Origin: Euglena gracilis | Taxonomy: Eukaryota > Euglenida > Euglenophyceae > Euglenales | Reading direction: 5' to 3' | Assembly: GCA_039621445.1 (NCBI GenBank) | Contig: CP154956.1 | Location: 21,479,295 to 21,543,294 of the forward strand | DNA: 64,000 bases | Shown: positions 14,101-25,735 of the stretch, piece after piece | Numbering within the stretch: position 1 is the stretch's first letter | Layout of the letters: each line of letters starts with the position of its first letter | Notes under the pieces: model-generated | What the model was told of the DNA's origin: nothing | The model's input: the letters and a program-made list of their open reading frames with translations, nothing else | The model's database searches: none | Program-made: the position numbers and the translations under genes

Positions 14101-17100
14101 GTAGGCACTAATTCGGCCAGCACATCAAAGTAGCTATCCCGGGGAACATAACGGGAACCCCTGATCGGTTTCCAGTTTTGGGGCCAAATCATGGTTTCCC
14201 ATGGGGCCATGTAAGGGGAACATGTTGTACTGCCATTTGGGGCCCTCTTCCACCCCTCCAAAACTGCCGATATCTGGATAGGTTTTTGACATCCGCATGT
14301 TTTTCACACCCGTAGGCACTAATCCGGCCGGCACATCAAAGTAGCTATCCCGGGGAACATAACGGGAACCCCCGATCGGTTTCCAGTTTTGGGGTCAAAT
14401 CATGGTTTCCCATGGGGCCATGTAAGGGGAACAGGTTGTACTGCCATTTGGGGCCCTCTTCCACCCCTCCACAACTGTCGATATCCGGATAGTTTTTTGA
14501 CGTCCGCGTGTTTTTCACAAACGTAGGCACTAATCCGGCCAGCACATCACAGTAGCTATCCCGGGGAACGTAACGGGAACCCCCGATCGGTTTCCAGTTT
14601 TGGGGTCAAATCATGGTTTCCCATGGGGCCATGTAAGGGGAACAGGTTGTACTGCCATTTGGGGTCCACTTCTACCCCGCCACAACTGACGATATCTGGA
14701 TAGTTTTTTGACATCCGCATGTTTTTCACACCCGTAGGCACTAATTCGGCCAGCACATCAAAGTAGCTATCCCGGGGAACATAACGGGAACCCCTGATCG
14801 GTTTCCAGTTTTGGGGCCAAATCATGGTTTCCCATGGGGCCATGTAAGGGGAACATGTTGTACTGCCATTTGGGGCCCTCTTCCACCCCTCCAAAACTGT
14901 CGATATCTGGATATTTTTTTAACATCCGCGTGTTTTTCACACCCGTACGCACTAATCCGGCCGGCACATCAAAGTAGCTATCCCGGGGAACATAACGGGA
15001 ACCCCTGATCGGTTTCCAGTTTTGGGGCAAAATCATGGTTTCCCATGGGGCTATGTAAGGGGAACAGGTTGTACTGCCATTTGGGGCCCTCTTCTACCCC
15101 ACCACAACTGCCGATATCTGGATAGGTTTTTGACATCCGCATGTTTTTCACACCCGTAGGCACTAATCCGGCCGGCACATCAAAGTAGCTATCCCGGGGA
15201 ACATAACGGGAACCCCCGATCGGTTTCCAGTTTTGGGGTCAAATCATGGTTTCCCATGGGGCCATGTAAGGGGAACAGGTTGTACTGCCATTTGGGGCCC
15301 TCTTCCACCCCTCCACAACTGTCGATATCCGGATACTTTTTTGACGTCCGCGTGTTTTTCACACACGTAGGCACTAATCCGGCCAGCACATCAAAGTAGC
15401 TATCCCGGGGAACATAACGGGAACCCCCGATCGGTTTCCAGTTTTGGGGTCAAATCATGGTTTCCCATGGGGCCATGTAAGGGGAACAGGTTGTACTGCC
15501 ATTTGGGGTCCACTTCTACCCCGCCACAACTGACGATATCTGGATAGTTTTTTGACATCCGCATGTTTTTCACACCCGTAGGCACTAATTCGGCCAGCAC
15601 ATCAAAGTAGCTATCCCGGGGAACATAACGGGAACCCCTGATCGGTTTCCAGTTTTGGGGTCAAATCATGGTTTCCCATGGGGCCATGTAAGGGGAACAG
15701 GTTGTACTGCCATTTGGGGCCCTCTTCCACCCCTCCAAAACTGTCGATATCTGGATAGTTTTTTGACATCTGCGTGTTTTTCACACCCGTACGCACTAAT
15801 CCGGCCGGCACATCATAGTAGCTATCCCGGGGAACATAACGGGAACCCCCGATCGGTTTCCAGTTTTGGGGCAAAATCATGGTTTCCCATGGGGCTATGT
15901 AAGGGGAACAGGTTGTACTGCCATTTGGGGCCCTCTTCTACCCCAACACAACTGCCGATATCTGGATAGGTTTTTGACATCCGCATGTTTTTCACACCCG
16001 TAGGCACTAATCCGGCCGGCACATCAAAGTAGTAAATCCCGGGAACATAACGGGAACCCCCGATCGGTTTCCAGTTTTGGGGTCAAATCATGGTTTTCCA
16101 TGGGGCCATGTAAGGGGAACAGGTTATACTGCCATTTGGGGCCCTCTTCCACCCCTCCACAACTGTCGATATCCGGATAGTTTTTTGACGTCCGCGTGTT
16201 TTTCACAAACGTAGGCACTAATCCGGCCAGCACATCACAGTAGCTATCCCGGGGAACATAACGGGAACCCCCGATCGGTTTCCAGTTTTGGGGTCAAATC
16301 ATGGTTTCCCATGGGGCCATGTAAGGGGAACAGGTTGTACTGCCATTTGGGGTCCACTTCTACCCCGCCACAACTGACGATATCTGGATAGTTTTTTGAC
16401 ATCCGCATGTTTTTCACACCCGTAGGCACTAATTCGGCCAGCACATCAAAGTAGCTATCCCGGGGAACATAACGGGAACCCCTGATCGGTTTCCAGTTTT
16501 GGGGCCAAATCATGGTTTCCCATGGGGCCATGTAAGGGGAACATGTTGTACTGCCATTTGGGGCCCTCTTCCACCCCTCCAAAACTGTCGATATTTGGAT
16601 AGTTTTTTAACATCCGCGTGTTTTTCACACCCGTACGCACTAATCCGGCCGGCACATCAAAGTAGCTATCCCGGGGAACATAACGGGAACCCCCGATCGG
16701 TTTCCAGTTTTGGGGCAAAATCATGGTTTCCCATGGGGCTATGTAAGGGGAACAGGTTGTACTGCCATTTGGGGCCCTCTTCTACCCCACCACAACTGCC
16801 GATATCTGGATAGGTTTTTGACATCCGCATGTTTTTCACACCCGTAGGCACTAATCCGGCCGGCACATCAAAGTAGCTATCCCGGGGAACATAACGGGAA
16901 CCCCCGATAGGTTTCCAGTTTTGGGGTCAAATCATGGTTTTCCATGGGGCCATGTAAGGGGAACAGGTTGTACTGCCATTTGGGGCCCTCTTCCACCCCT
17001 CCACAACTGTCGATATCCGGATAGTTTTTTGACGTCCGCGTGTTTTTCACACACGTAGGCACTAATCCGGCCAGCACATCAAAGTAGCTATCCCGGGGAA

Positions 17101-17509
17101 CATAACGGGAACCCCCGACCGGTTTCCAGTTTTGGGGTCAAATCATGGTTTCCCATGGGGCCATGTAAGGGGAACAGGTTGTACTGCCATTTGGGGTCCA
17201 CTTCTACCCCGCCACAACTGACGATATCTGGATAGTTTTTTGACATCCGCATGTTTTTCACACCCGTAGGCACTAATTCGGCCAGCACATCAAAGTAGCT
17301 ATCCCGGGGAACATAACGGGAACCCCTGATCGGTTTCCAGTTTTGGGGCCAAATCATGGTTTCCCATGGGGCCATGTAAGGGGAACATGTTGTACTGCCG
17401 TTTGGGGCCCTCTTCCACCCCTCCAAAACTGTCGATATGTGGATAGTTTTTTGACAACCGCGTGTTTTTCAGACCCGTGGGCACTAATCCGGCCGGCACA
17501 TCAAAGTAG
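11180..17509. repeat. Higher-order repeat of satellite A: four monomer classes A-B-C-D, 844-bp period
   Basis: Thirty consecutive monomers fall into four classes by shared private bases. A has ctgccgatatctggatagg and ggggcaaaatc. B has tgtcgatatccggata and gacgtccgcgtg. C has ggtccacttctaccccgcc and actgacgatatc. D has cccctgatcgg, ggggccaaatc and aacatgttgt. Starts in order: A11180 B11391 C11602 D11813, B12024 C12235 D12446, A12657 B12868 C13079 D13290, A13501 B13712 C13923 D/A14134, B14345 C14556 D14767, A14978 B15189 C15400 D15611, A15822 B16024 C16244 D16455, A16666 B16877 C17088 D17299. Complete units repeat at exactly 844 bp (12657 to 13501, 14978 to 15822 to 16666). Two units lack a separate A. 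The last D is the most diverged, as expected at the edge of a homogenised array. Confidence 0.92.
14134..14344. repeat. Hybrid D/A monomer marking an unequal crossover
   Basis: The left part carries class D marks (ctgatcgg, ggggccaaatc, aacatgttgt, cacccctccaaaactg). From about 14267 it carries class A marks (ccgatatctggatagg, then a plain catccgcatg). The switch lies in the shared 'aaaactg' or 'caactg' block around 14258-14267. It replaces separate D and A monomers, so this higher-order unit has only three members. Confidence 0.88.
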
Positions 17510-17720
17510 CTATCCCGGGGAACATAACGGGAACCCCCTATCGGTTTCCAGTTTTGGAGCCAAATCATGGTTTCCCATGGGGCCATGGAAGGGGAACAGG
17601 TTGTACTGCCATTTGGGGCCATCTTCCACCCCTCCAAAACTATCGATATCTGGATAGTTTTTTGACATCCGCATGTTTTTCACACACGTAGGCACTAATC
17701 CGGCCAGCACATCAAAGTAG

Positions 17721-17931
17721 CTATCCCGGGGAACATAGTGGGAACCCCCGATCGGTTTCCAGTTTTGGGGGCAAATCATGGTTTCCCATGGGGCCATGTA
17801 AGGGGAACAGGTTGTACTGCCATTTGGGGCCCTCTTCTACCCATCCAAAACTGTCGATATCTGGATAGTATTTTGACATACTCGTGTTTTTCACACCCGT
17901 AGGCACTAATCCGGCGGGCACATCAAAGTAG
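17721..17931. repeat. Satellite A marker monomer, right copy
   Basis: It carries the same private changes as the monomer at 8861-9071 (the 'tattttgacatactcg' block and 'gggggcaaatc'). Confidence 0.8.
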
Positions 17932-20900
17932 CTATCCCGGGGAACATATCGGGAACCCCCGATCGGTTTCCAGTTTTGCGGTCAAATCATGGTTTCCCAC
18001 GGGGCCATGTAAGGGGAACAACTTGTACTGCCGTTTGGGGCCCTCTTCCACCAGTCCAAAACTGCCGATATCTGGATAGTTTTTTGACATCCGCATGTCT
18101 TTCACACCCGTAGGCACTAATCCGGTCGGCACATCAAAGTAGCTATCCTGCGGAACATAACGCGAACCCCCGATCGGTTTCCAGTTCTGGGGTCAAATCA
18201 TGGTTTCCCATGGGGCCGTGTAAGGGGAACAGGTTGTACTGCAATTTGGGGCCCTCTTCTACCCCACCACAGCTGCCGATATCTGGATAGTTTTTGACAT
18301 CCGCATGTTTTTCACACCCGTAGGCACTAATCCGGCCGGCACATCAAAGTAGCTATCCCGGGGAACATATCGGGAACCACCGATCGGTTTCCAGTTTTAG
18401 GGCCAAATCATGGTTTCCCTTGGGGCCATGTAAGGGGAACAGGTTGCACTGCCATTTGGGGCCCTCTTCTACCCCACCACAGCTGCCGATATCTGGATAG
18501 GTTTTGACATCCGCATGTCTTTCTTACCCGTAGGCACTAATCCGGTCGGCACATCAAAGTAGCTATCCCGCGGAACATAACGGGAACCCCCGATCGGTTT
18601 CCAGTTTTGGGGTCAAATCATGGTTTCCCGTGGGGCCATGTAAGGGGAACAGGTTGTACTGCCATTTGGGGCCCTCTTCTACCCCACCACAGCTGCCGAC
18701 ATCTGGATAGTTTTTGACATCCGCATTTTTTTCACACCCGAGGCAGTAATCAGGCCGGCACATCAAAGTAGCTATCCCGGGGAACATAACGGGAACCTCC
18801 GATCGGTTTCCAGTTTTGGGGTCAAATCATGGTTTCCCATGGTGCCATGCAAGGGGAACAGTTTGCACTGCCATTTGGGGCCTTCTTCCACAACTGTCGA
18901 TATCTGGATAGTTTTTTGACATCCGCGTGTTTTTCACACATGTAGGCACTAATCCGGCCGGCACATCAAAGTAGCTATCCCGTGGAACATAACGGGAACC
19001 CCCGATCGGTTTCCAGTTTTAGGGCAAAATCATGGTTTCCCATGGGGCCATGTAAGGGGAGCAGGTTGTACTGCCATTTGGGGCCCTCTTCTACCCCACC
19101 ACAGCTGCCGATATCTTGATAGTTTTGACATCCGCATGTTTTTCACACCCGTAGGCAATAACCCGGCCGGCACATCAAAGTAGCTATCCCGCGGAGCATA
19201 ACGGGAACCCCCGATCGGTTTCCAGTTTTAGGGCCAAATCATGGTTTCCCATGGGGCCATGTAAGGGGAGCAGGTTGTACTGCCATTTGGGGCCTTCTTC
19301 TACCCCTCCAAAACTGTCGATATCTGGAAAGTTTTTAAAATCCGCATGTTTTTCACACCCCTGGCACTAATCCGGCCGGCACATCAAAGTAGCTATCCCG
19401 CTGAACATAACGGGTACCCCCGATCGGTTTCCAGTTCTGGGGTCAAATCATGGTTTCCCATGGGGCCATGTAAGGGGAACAGGTTGTACTGCCATTTGGG
19501 GCCCTCTTCTACCCCTCCAAAACTGTCGATACCTGGATAGTTTTTTGACATCCGCCTGTTTTTCTCACCCGTAGGCACTAATCCGGCCGGCACATCAAAG
19601 TAGCTATCCCGCGGAACATAACGGGAACCCCCGATCGGTTTCCAGTTTTCGGGTCAAATCATGGTTTCCCATGGGGCCATGTAAGGACAACAGGTTGTAC
19701 TGCCATTTGGGGCCTTCTTCTACCCCTCCAAAACTGTCGATATCTGGATAGCTTTTTGACATCCACATGTTTTTCTCACCCGTAGGCACTAATCCGGCCG
19801 GCACATCAAAGTAGCTATCCCGGGGAACATAACGGGAACCCCCGATCGGTTTCCAGTTTTGGGGTCAAATCATGGTTTCCCATGGGGCCATGTAAGAGGA
19901 ACAGGTTGTACTGCCATTTGGGGCCTTCTTCTACCCCTCCAAAACTGTCGATATCTGGATAGTTTTTTGACATCCGCATGTTTTTCTCACCCGTAGGCAC
20001 TAATCCGGCCGGCACATCAAAGTAGCTATCCCGCGGAACATAACGGGAACCCCCGATCGGTTTCCAGTTTTGGGGTCAAATCATGGTTTCCCATGGGGCC
20101 GTGTAAGGGGAACAGGTTGTACTGCCATTTGGGGCCCCCTTCTACCCCACCACAGCTGCCGATATCTGGATAGTTTTTGACATCCGCATGTTTTTACACC
20201 CGTAGGCACTAATCCGGCCGGCACATCAAAGTAGCTATCCAGCGGAACATAACGGGAACCCCCGATCGGTTTCCAGTTTTGGGGTCAAATCATGGTTTCC
20301 CATGGGGCCATGTAAGGGGAACAGGTTGTACTGCCATCTGGGGCCTTCTTCTACCCCTCCAAAACTGTCGATATCTGGATAGCTTTCTGACAGCCGCATG
20401 TTTTTACACCCGTAGGCACTAATCCGGCGGGCACATCAAAGTAGCTATCCCGCGGAACATAACGGGAACCCCCGATCGGTTTTCAGTTTTGGTGTCAAAT
20501 CATGGTTTCCCATGGGGCCATGTAAGAGGAACAGGTTGTACTGCAATTTGGGGCCCTCTTCAACCCCACCACAGCTGCCGACATCTGGATAGTTTTTGAC
20601 ATCCGCATTTTTTTCAAACCCGAGGCACTAATCCGGCCGGCACATCAAAGTAGCTATCCCGGGGAACATAACGGGAACCCCTGAACGATTTCCAGTTTTG
20701 GGGTCAAATCATGGTTTCCCATGGGGCCATGGAAGGGGAACCGGTTGTACTGCCATTTGGGGCCTTCTTCCACAACTGTCGATATCTGGATAGTTTTTGA
20801 CATCTGCATGTTTTTCACACCCGTAGGCACTAATCCGGCCGGCACCAAAGTAGCTATCCCGGGGAACATAACAGGAACCCCCGATCGGTTTCCAGTTTTG

Positions 20901-23023
20901 GGGTCAAATCATGGTTTCCCATGGGGCCATGTAAGGGGAACAGGTTGTACTGCCATTTGGGGCCCTCTTCTACCCCACCACAGCTGCCGATATCTGGATA
21001 GTTTTTGACATCCGCATGTTTTTCACACCCGTAGGCACTAATCCGGCCGGCACATCAAAGTAGCTATCCCGCGGAACATAACGGGAACCCCGGATCGGTT
21101 TCCAGTGTTGGGGTCAAATCATGGTTTCCCATGGGGCCATGTAAGGGGAATAGGTTGTACTGCCATTTGGGGCCTTCTTCTACCCCTCCAAAACTGTCGA
21201 TATCTGGATAGTTTTTTGACATCCGCATGTTTTTTACACCCGTAGGCACTAATCCGGCCCGCACATCAAAGTAGCTATCCCGCGGAACATAACGGGATCC
21301 CCGATCGGTTTCTAGGTTTGGGGTCAAATCATGGTTTCCCTTGGGGCCATGTAAGGGGAACAGGTTGTACTGCCATTTGGGGCCTTCTTCCACAACAGTC
21401 GATATCTGGATATTTTTTTGACATCCGCATGTTTTTCACACCCGTAGGCACTAATCCGGCCGGCACGTCAAAGTAGCTATCCCGCGGAACATAACGGGAA
21501 CCCCCGATCGGTTTCCAGTTTTGGGGTCAAATCATGGTTTCCCATGGGGCCATGTAAGTGAAACAGGTTGCACTGCCATTTGGGGCCCTCTTCCACCCAT
21601 CCAAAACTGTTGATATCTGGATAGTTTTTTGACACCCGCATGGTTTTCACACCCGTAGGCACTAATCCGGCCGGCACATCAAAGTAGCTATCCCGGGAAC
21701 ATAACGGGAACCTCCGATCGGTTTCCAGTTTTGGGGTCAAATCATGGTTTCCCATGGGGCCATGTAAGGGGAACAGGTTGCACTACCATTTGGGGCCCTC
21801 TTCCACCCCTCCAAAACTGTCGATATCTGGATAGGTTTTTGACATCCGCATGTTTTTCACACCCGTAGGCACTAATCCGGCCGGCACATCAAAGTAGCTA
21901 TCCCGGGGAACATAACGGGAACCCCTGAACGGTTTCCAGTTTTGGGGTCAAATCATGGTTTTCCATGGGGCCATGGAAGGGGAACAGGTTGTACTGCCAT
22001 TTGGGGCCTTCTTCCACAACTGCCGATATCTGGATAGTTTTTTGACATCCGCGTTTTTTTCACAATCGTAACCACTAATCCGGCCGGCACATCAAAGTAG
22101 CTATCCCGGGGAACATAACGGGAACCCCCGATCGGTTTCCAGTTTTAGGGCCAAATCATGGTTTCCCATGGGGCCATGTAAGGGGAGCAGGTTGTACTGC
22201 CATTTGGGGCCCTCTTCTACCCCACCACAGCTGCGGATATCTGGATAGGTTTTTGACATGTTTTTCACACCCGTAGGCATTAATCCGGCCGGCACATCAA
22301 AGTAGCTATCCCGGGGAACATAACTGGAACCCCCGATCGGTTTCCAGTTTTGGGGTCAAATCATGGTTTCCCATGGGGCCATGTAAGGGGAACAGTTTGT
22401 ACTGTCATTTGGGGCCCTCTTCCACCCCTCCAAAACTGTCGATATCTTGATAGTTTTTTGACACCCGCATGTTTTTCACACCCGTAGGCACTAATCCGGC
22501 CGGCACATCAAAGTAGCTATCACGGGGAACATAACGGGAACCCCCGATCGGTTTCCTGTTTTGGGGTCAAATCATGGTTTCCCAATGGGGCCATGGAAGG
22601 GGAACGAGTTGTACTGCCATTTGGGGCCCTCTTCCACCGGTCCACAACTGTCGACATCTGGATAGTTTTTTGACATCCGCATGTTTTTCACACCCGTAGG
22701 CACTAATCCGGCCGGCACATCAAAGTAGGTATCCCGGGGAACATAATGGGAACCCCCGATCGGTTTCCAGTTTTGGGGTCAAATCATGGTTTCCAATGGG
22801 GCCATGTAAGGGGAACAGGTTATAATGCCGTTTGGGCCCTCTTCCACCGGTCCACAACTGTCGACATCTGGATAGTTTTTTGACATCCGCATGTTTTTCA
22901 CACCCGTAGGCACTAATCCGGCCGGCACATCAAAGTAGCTATCCCGGGGAACAAAACGGGAACCCACGATCGTTTTCCAGTATTGGGGTCAAATCATGGT
23001 TTCCCATGGGGCCATGTATGGGG
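17932..23023. repeat. Diverged satellite A, right flank of the proximal block
   Basis: The monomers here are diverse. They include types with 'accacagctgccgatatc', types with 'ttagggccaaatc', and shortened 'tcttccacaactg' types with tgaacgg. These are the same classes that dominate 1-3000. No coding or RNA gene is visible. The last monomer is interrupted after 'gccatgtatgggg' by the 5' LTR at 23024. Confidence 0.85.
23020..23023. other. Target site duplication, left copy (gggg)
   Basis: The satellite reads ...atgtatgggg immediately before the LTR start tgttgg. The matching gggg follows the 3' LTR at 38730. In uninterrupted monomers this position reads atgtaaggggaacagg, so gggg is the duplicated target. 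A fifth base cannot be confirmed because the left flank has t where the satellite normally has a. Confidence 0.75.
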
Positions 23024-23970
23024 TGTTGGATGTTTGGACAGCCACGCTCCGGCCTTGAAGTGGCTCCAGAAGTGAAAGTTGGGAAATGGCTGAGTGACGC
23101 CATAAATTGGATATCTTTGGATAGTGCTTTGGAAGGCGCATCCAATGATATGATGGGCTGGCAGTGGAATTGTAGATTTCCAAGTGCTATCCACCAGATT
23201 TTTTTCCAAAGTAAGAGATCCCAACTGGGTAAGAAAGGAGCCTGTGGACGCGCGGACCAAATCCCCCCCAATTGGAAGGGAGTCCAGCACACAAACATAC
23301 AGAAATGGACTCAGGGTATATGGTTCAGCCATAGTCCCTGGTCATGAGGGTTGGGATTTTGCCCAAATCAGACTGTGGATGATCAGTGTGTTGGACAGGA
23401 TGGCGACAAAGTCTAGATGTTCAAGGCCTCTAGACTAGCTTTTTCCCTCACAAACACTCCCTGAAGGCCTCCAGTGCAGCTGGGAGTCCTGAAGGGAGGT
23501 TTTGAGGGGAGATTTTGGACGTGCACAGGGTTTAGACCTCTGGATTGTTCAGAAACTCGGCCTGAAAAGCAAATGGGAGCTAGGCTGCCTCCCCCATGCC
23601 CTAAATGTGACCATTTTGCAGAATGGTTGCATGAGATGGGGTGGGAAATGCTTTGCGTTTTTGCAGGTTCAATTTTCAAATGGGACAGGTATCGGCAAGG
23701 AATTACCGGACCCGAAGTCCAGTGGACAGGATTTCGAGTGCTTGCAAGATTCTTTGGAACCCAAAAGGTAGTGAATCGAACTGAATTTGCAATGCTGCCC
23801 TATGCCCGTATCGAATGGTTGACCAAGGAGTCTCAGGAGCTTGCCAGTGGAATGGCCGATCCAAAACCTTTTTCTGAGGCGTGGTAACGGCAACAATCCA
23901 CTCCCAGATTGAGTTTTCATAATATTTTCATTCTCTCCTGGCCCTGTGGTGAGGAGATCAGCCTCGGGCA

Positions 23971-24116
23971 AGGGGGGGGGGCAGCCTTGGGGCATTTCAT
24001 CCCCTGGACCCCCATTTCTGGATGTGTTCGGGCCAGAAAGGGGAGGGGGGGCAGCCCAGGGGTATTTCTTCCCCTGAACCCTCGTTTCTGGATGTGTACG
24101 GGCCAGAACGGGGGGA
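23971..24116 (+). repeat. LTR minisatellite 1 (about 60-bp unit, G-tract)
   Basis: Two and a bit units with the shared blocks cagcc..ggggtatttc, cccctgga..cc, tttctggatgtg and gggccagaacgggg. Copies in the other LTRs: three units at 35680-35891, three at 39958-40171 and one at 48000-48070. Confidence 0.8.
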
Positions 24117-24534
24117 TCAGATTATTTTTGTTTGCGAACCCCGGTCCCCAACCTGAGCATGATTTGGCAGAATCGTGCTGGGGGGGGTGATCGAGGGGTA
24201 TTTTTATTCTCCCTCGACTAAGTCGGCTGTGCTTGGATGGAATACACACAAGAATTTCGGAGAATTATTTGCTGCCGAGGGTTATTTTTTATCAAGGCTA
24301 TCCAAGGTTCGTACGGTCATTGGACCAGCGACCGTTGGAAGCAACGGACAGCCAGGGTATGTGGCTGGTCCAGATTTTGCAGCGAACTCCTCAGCTTTCT
24401 GCGGCTGTGGGCCCAGCACTGGCTGGGCTGGACCGCGACCCCAATATCAGAAGGAGTGCCCAGTTTTTATGTCGGAGATTTTTGGGTTTCTTTCCCCATC
24501 AGGTTACGGCTGTCAGCCAACACCTGGGGGGGGG

Positions 24535-24541
24535 TATAAAA
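24535..24541 (+). promoter_or_regulatory. Putative TATA box of the 5' LTR
   Basis: The string tataaaa follows a G-run (cacctggggggggg). The same context is kept in the other LTRs at 36313-36319 and 40595-40601, and is degraded to tatcaaa at 48502. Conservation of position and context makes it the best candidate core promoter; the transcript would start about 25-30 bp downstream. Confidence 0.65.
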
Positions 24542-24721
24542 CCCTGAATTAAGGCAGTTTCGTGCCGAATACAGGGTGTGACAGACCAAATGTTTTTTCC
24601 TAACCCTGAAATATGGCTGGCCGACCAAATTCAGGGGGGGACAACGTTAAATCACCCCCACCACAGGTTTACGGCCGTAGACCGATAATCTGGGTTTAGA
24701 AGTGCAGAAAGAATAGTTATT

Positions 24722-25112
24722 TTTCCCCCTCCTCCTGAAACCTGGGCTGGTGGTCAGGGCGGGTGGAGGAATTCAATCCCTCTCCAGCAGAAATACGGCT
24801 GGAAGGAAGCCGAATTCTGGTCTGGGGGGGCAGCAGGGCAGACTTTTTTTTAAATTGTTTTCCCCCTGACCTGGGCTGGCCGATTTCTGGTCGGGGGGGG
24901 AATGTCACTCTCTCCCCAGCAGAAATGCGGCTGGAAGTATGCCGAATTCTGGGCTGGGGGGGAGGCAGCCGGTTTCTTTTTAAAACTCTTTTCTCCTTTA
25001 CCTGGGCTGGCCGAGGGCCAAACGCAGGTCAGGGGCGGGGTAGGCTGGGCAGACTTTTTTATGCTCTTTTCCCCCTGTCCTGGGCTGGCTGATTGCAGGT
25101 CGGGGGGGGGGT
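24722..25112 (+). repeat. LTR minisatellite 2 (G-tract, 'cctgggctggccga' units)
   Basis: About four irregular units built of cccctgacctgggctggc, a run of 7-9 G, a caggctgggcagac-like block and a T/A-rich tail (actctttt). In the 3' LTR the array has expanded to six units (36640-37075). Confidence 0.75.
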
Positions 25113-25454
25113 GGTGTTCTGGCTGAGCAGCAGAAAATACAGCTTTTTTTCGACCCAGCCAGTTGAGTTTCCAGATGACGGACCCGGGTCGTCATGGAGC
25201 CAATGGCGGATGTCATTTACAGCCATCTGGCATGTTCAGATGGGCCAGGTGGGGCTGTTTTAATGGATTCTTTTTGCATTTCACCCAGCAGTTTTGGAGT
25301 CGTTACGGTTGTTTCGTCCACTCTGTGACCTGTGTTGCTGACCTCCAGGTTCAGGCGTTCAGTAGCACCGGAATAAGCATATGTTTTTGTAGCCTGGGCA
25401 GTTTATTATGTGCCTCCACCAGGTTTTTGATTTTGCAGAACCGAAGGCCCTGGG

Positions 25455-25735
25455 GGGGAGGGCATTTTTATCTCTCCCAGCGGAAATCTGGCCGAAAGGA
25501 AGCCAATTTCTGGGCTGGGGGGGGGCAGTATTTTTATCTCTCCCAGCGGAAATATGGCCGAAAGGAAGCCAATTTATGGGCTGGGTGGGGGCAGCATTTT
25601 TATCTCTCCTATCAGAAATCTGGCTGAAAGGAAACCAATTTCTGGGCTGGGGGGGGCAGCATTTTTATCTCTCCCAGCAGAAGTCAGGCCGGAAGGAGGC
25701 CAATTCCTGGGCGGAGGGGGCAGCTCTTTTTGTCT
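25455..25735 (+). repeat. LTR minisatellite 3 (about 66-bp unit, G-tract)
   Basis: Four units of the form atttttatctctcccagc, ggaaat.tggccgaaagga, agccaatttctgggctgg followed by a G-run and cagc. The 3' LTR of this element has about two units (37400-37545) and the 3' LTR of retroelement 2 has four (49044-49310), so copy number changes quickly. Confidence 0.85.

Larger units (their letters stand above)
1..23023. repeat. Satellite A array, 211-bp tandem monomer, proximal block
   Basis: A monomer of 211 bp repeats head to tail about 109 times. Each copy can be recognised by the blocks ctatcccggggaacataacg, ccgatcggtttccagttttg, catggggccatgtaagggg, ctgtcgatatctggatag and ccggccggcacatc. The spacing is exactly 211 bp over long runs (for example starts at 8017, 8228, 8439, 8650, 8861). 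Copies differ by point changes and small indels, most strongly near 1-7 kb and 18-23 kb and least in 9.7-17.5 kb. Open frames of about 66 codons occur in nearly every copy, but 211 is not a multiple of three and changes fall freely at all codon positions, so I do not call them genes. Transcription as noncoding satellite RNA is possible but nothing here shows it. The array is cut at 23023 by a retroelement. Confidence 0.97.

Noticed and set aside
1-23023. CRISPR array or ribosomal RNA repeat
   Set aside because: Units are 211 bp without unique spacers, and there is no resemblance to rRNA or 5S sequence; the context is eukaryotic satellite.
23474-23887. 137-codon plus-strand open frame in the LTR
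   Set aside because: It is not kept in the other LTR copies, which have indels and stops there, and has no recognisable domain.
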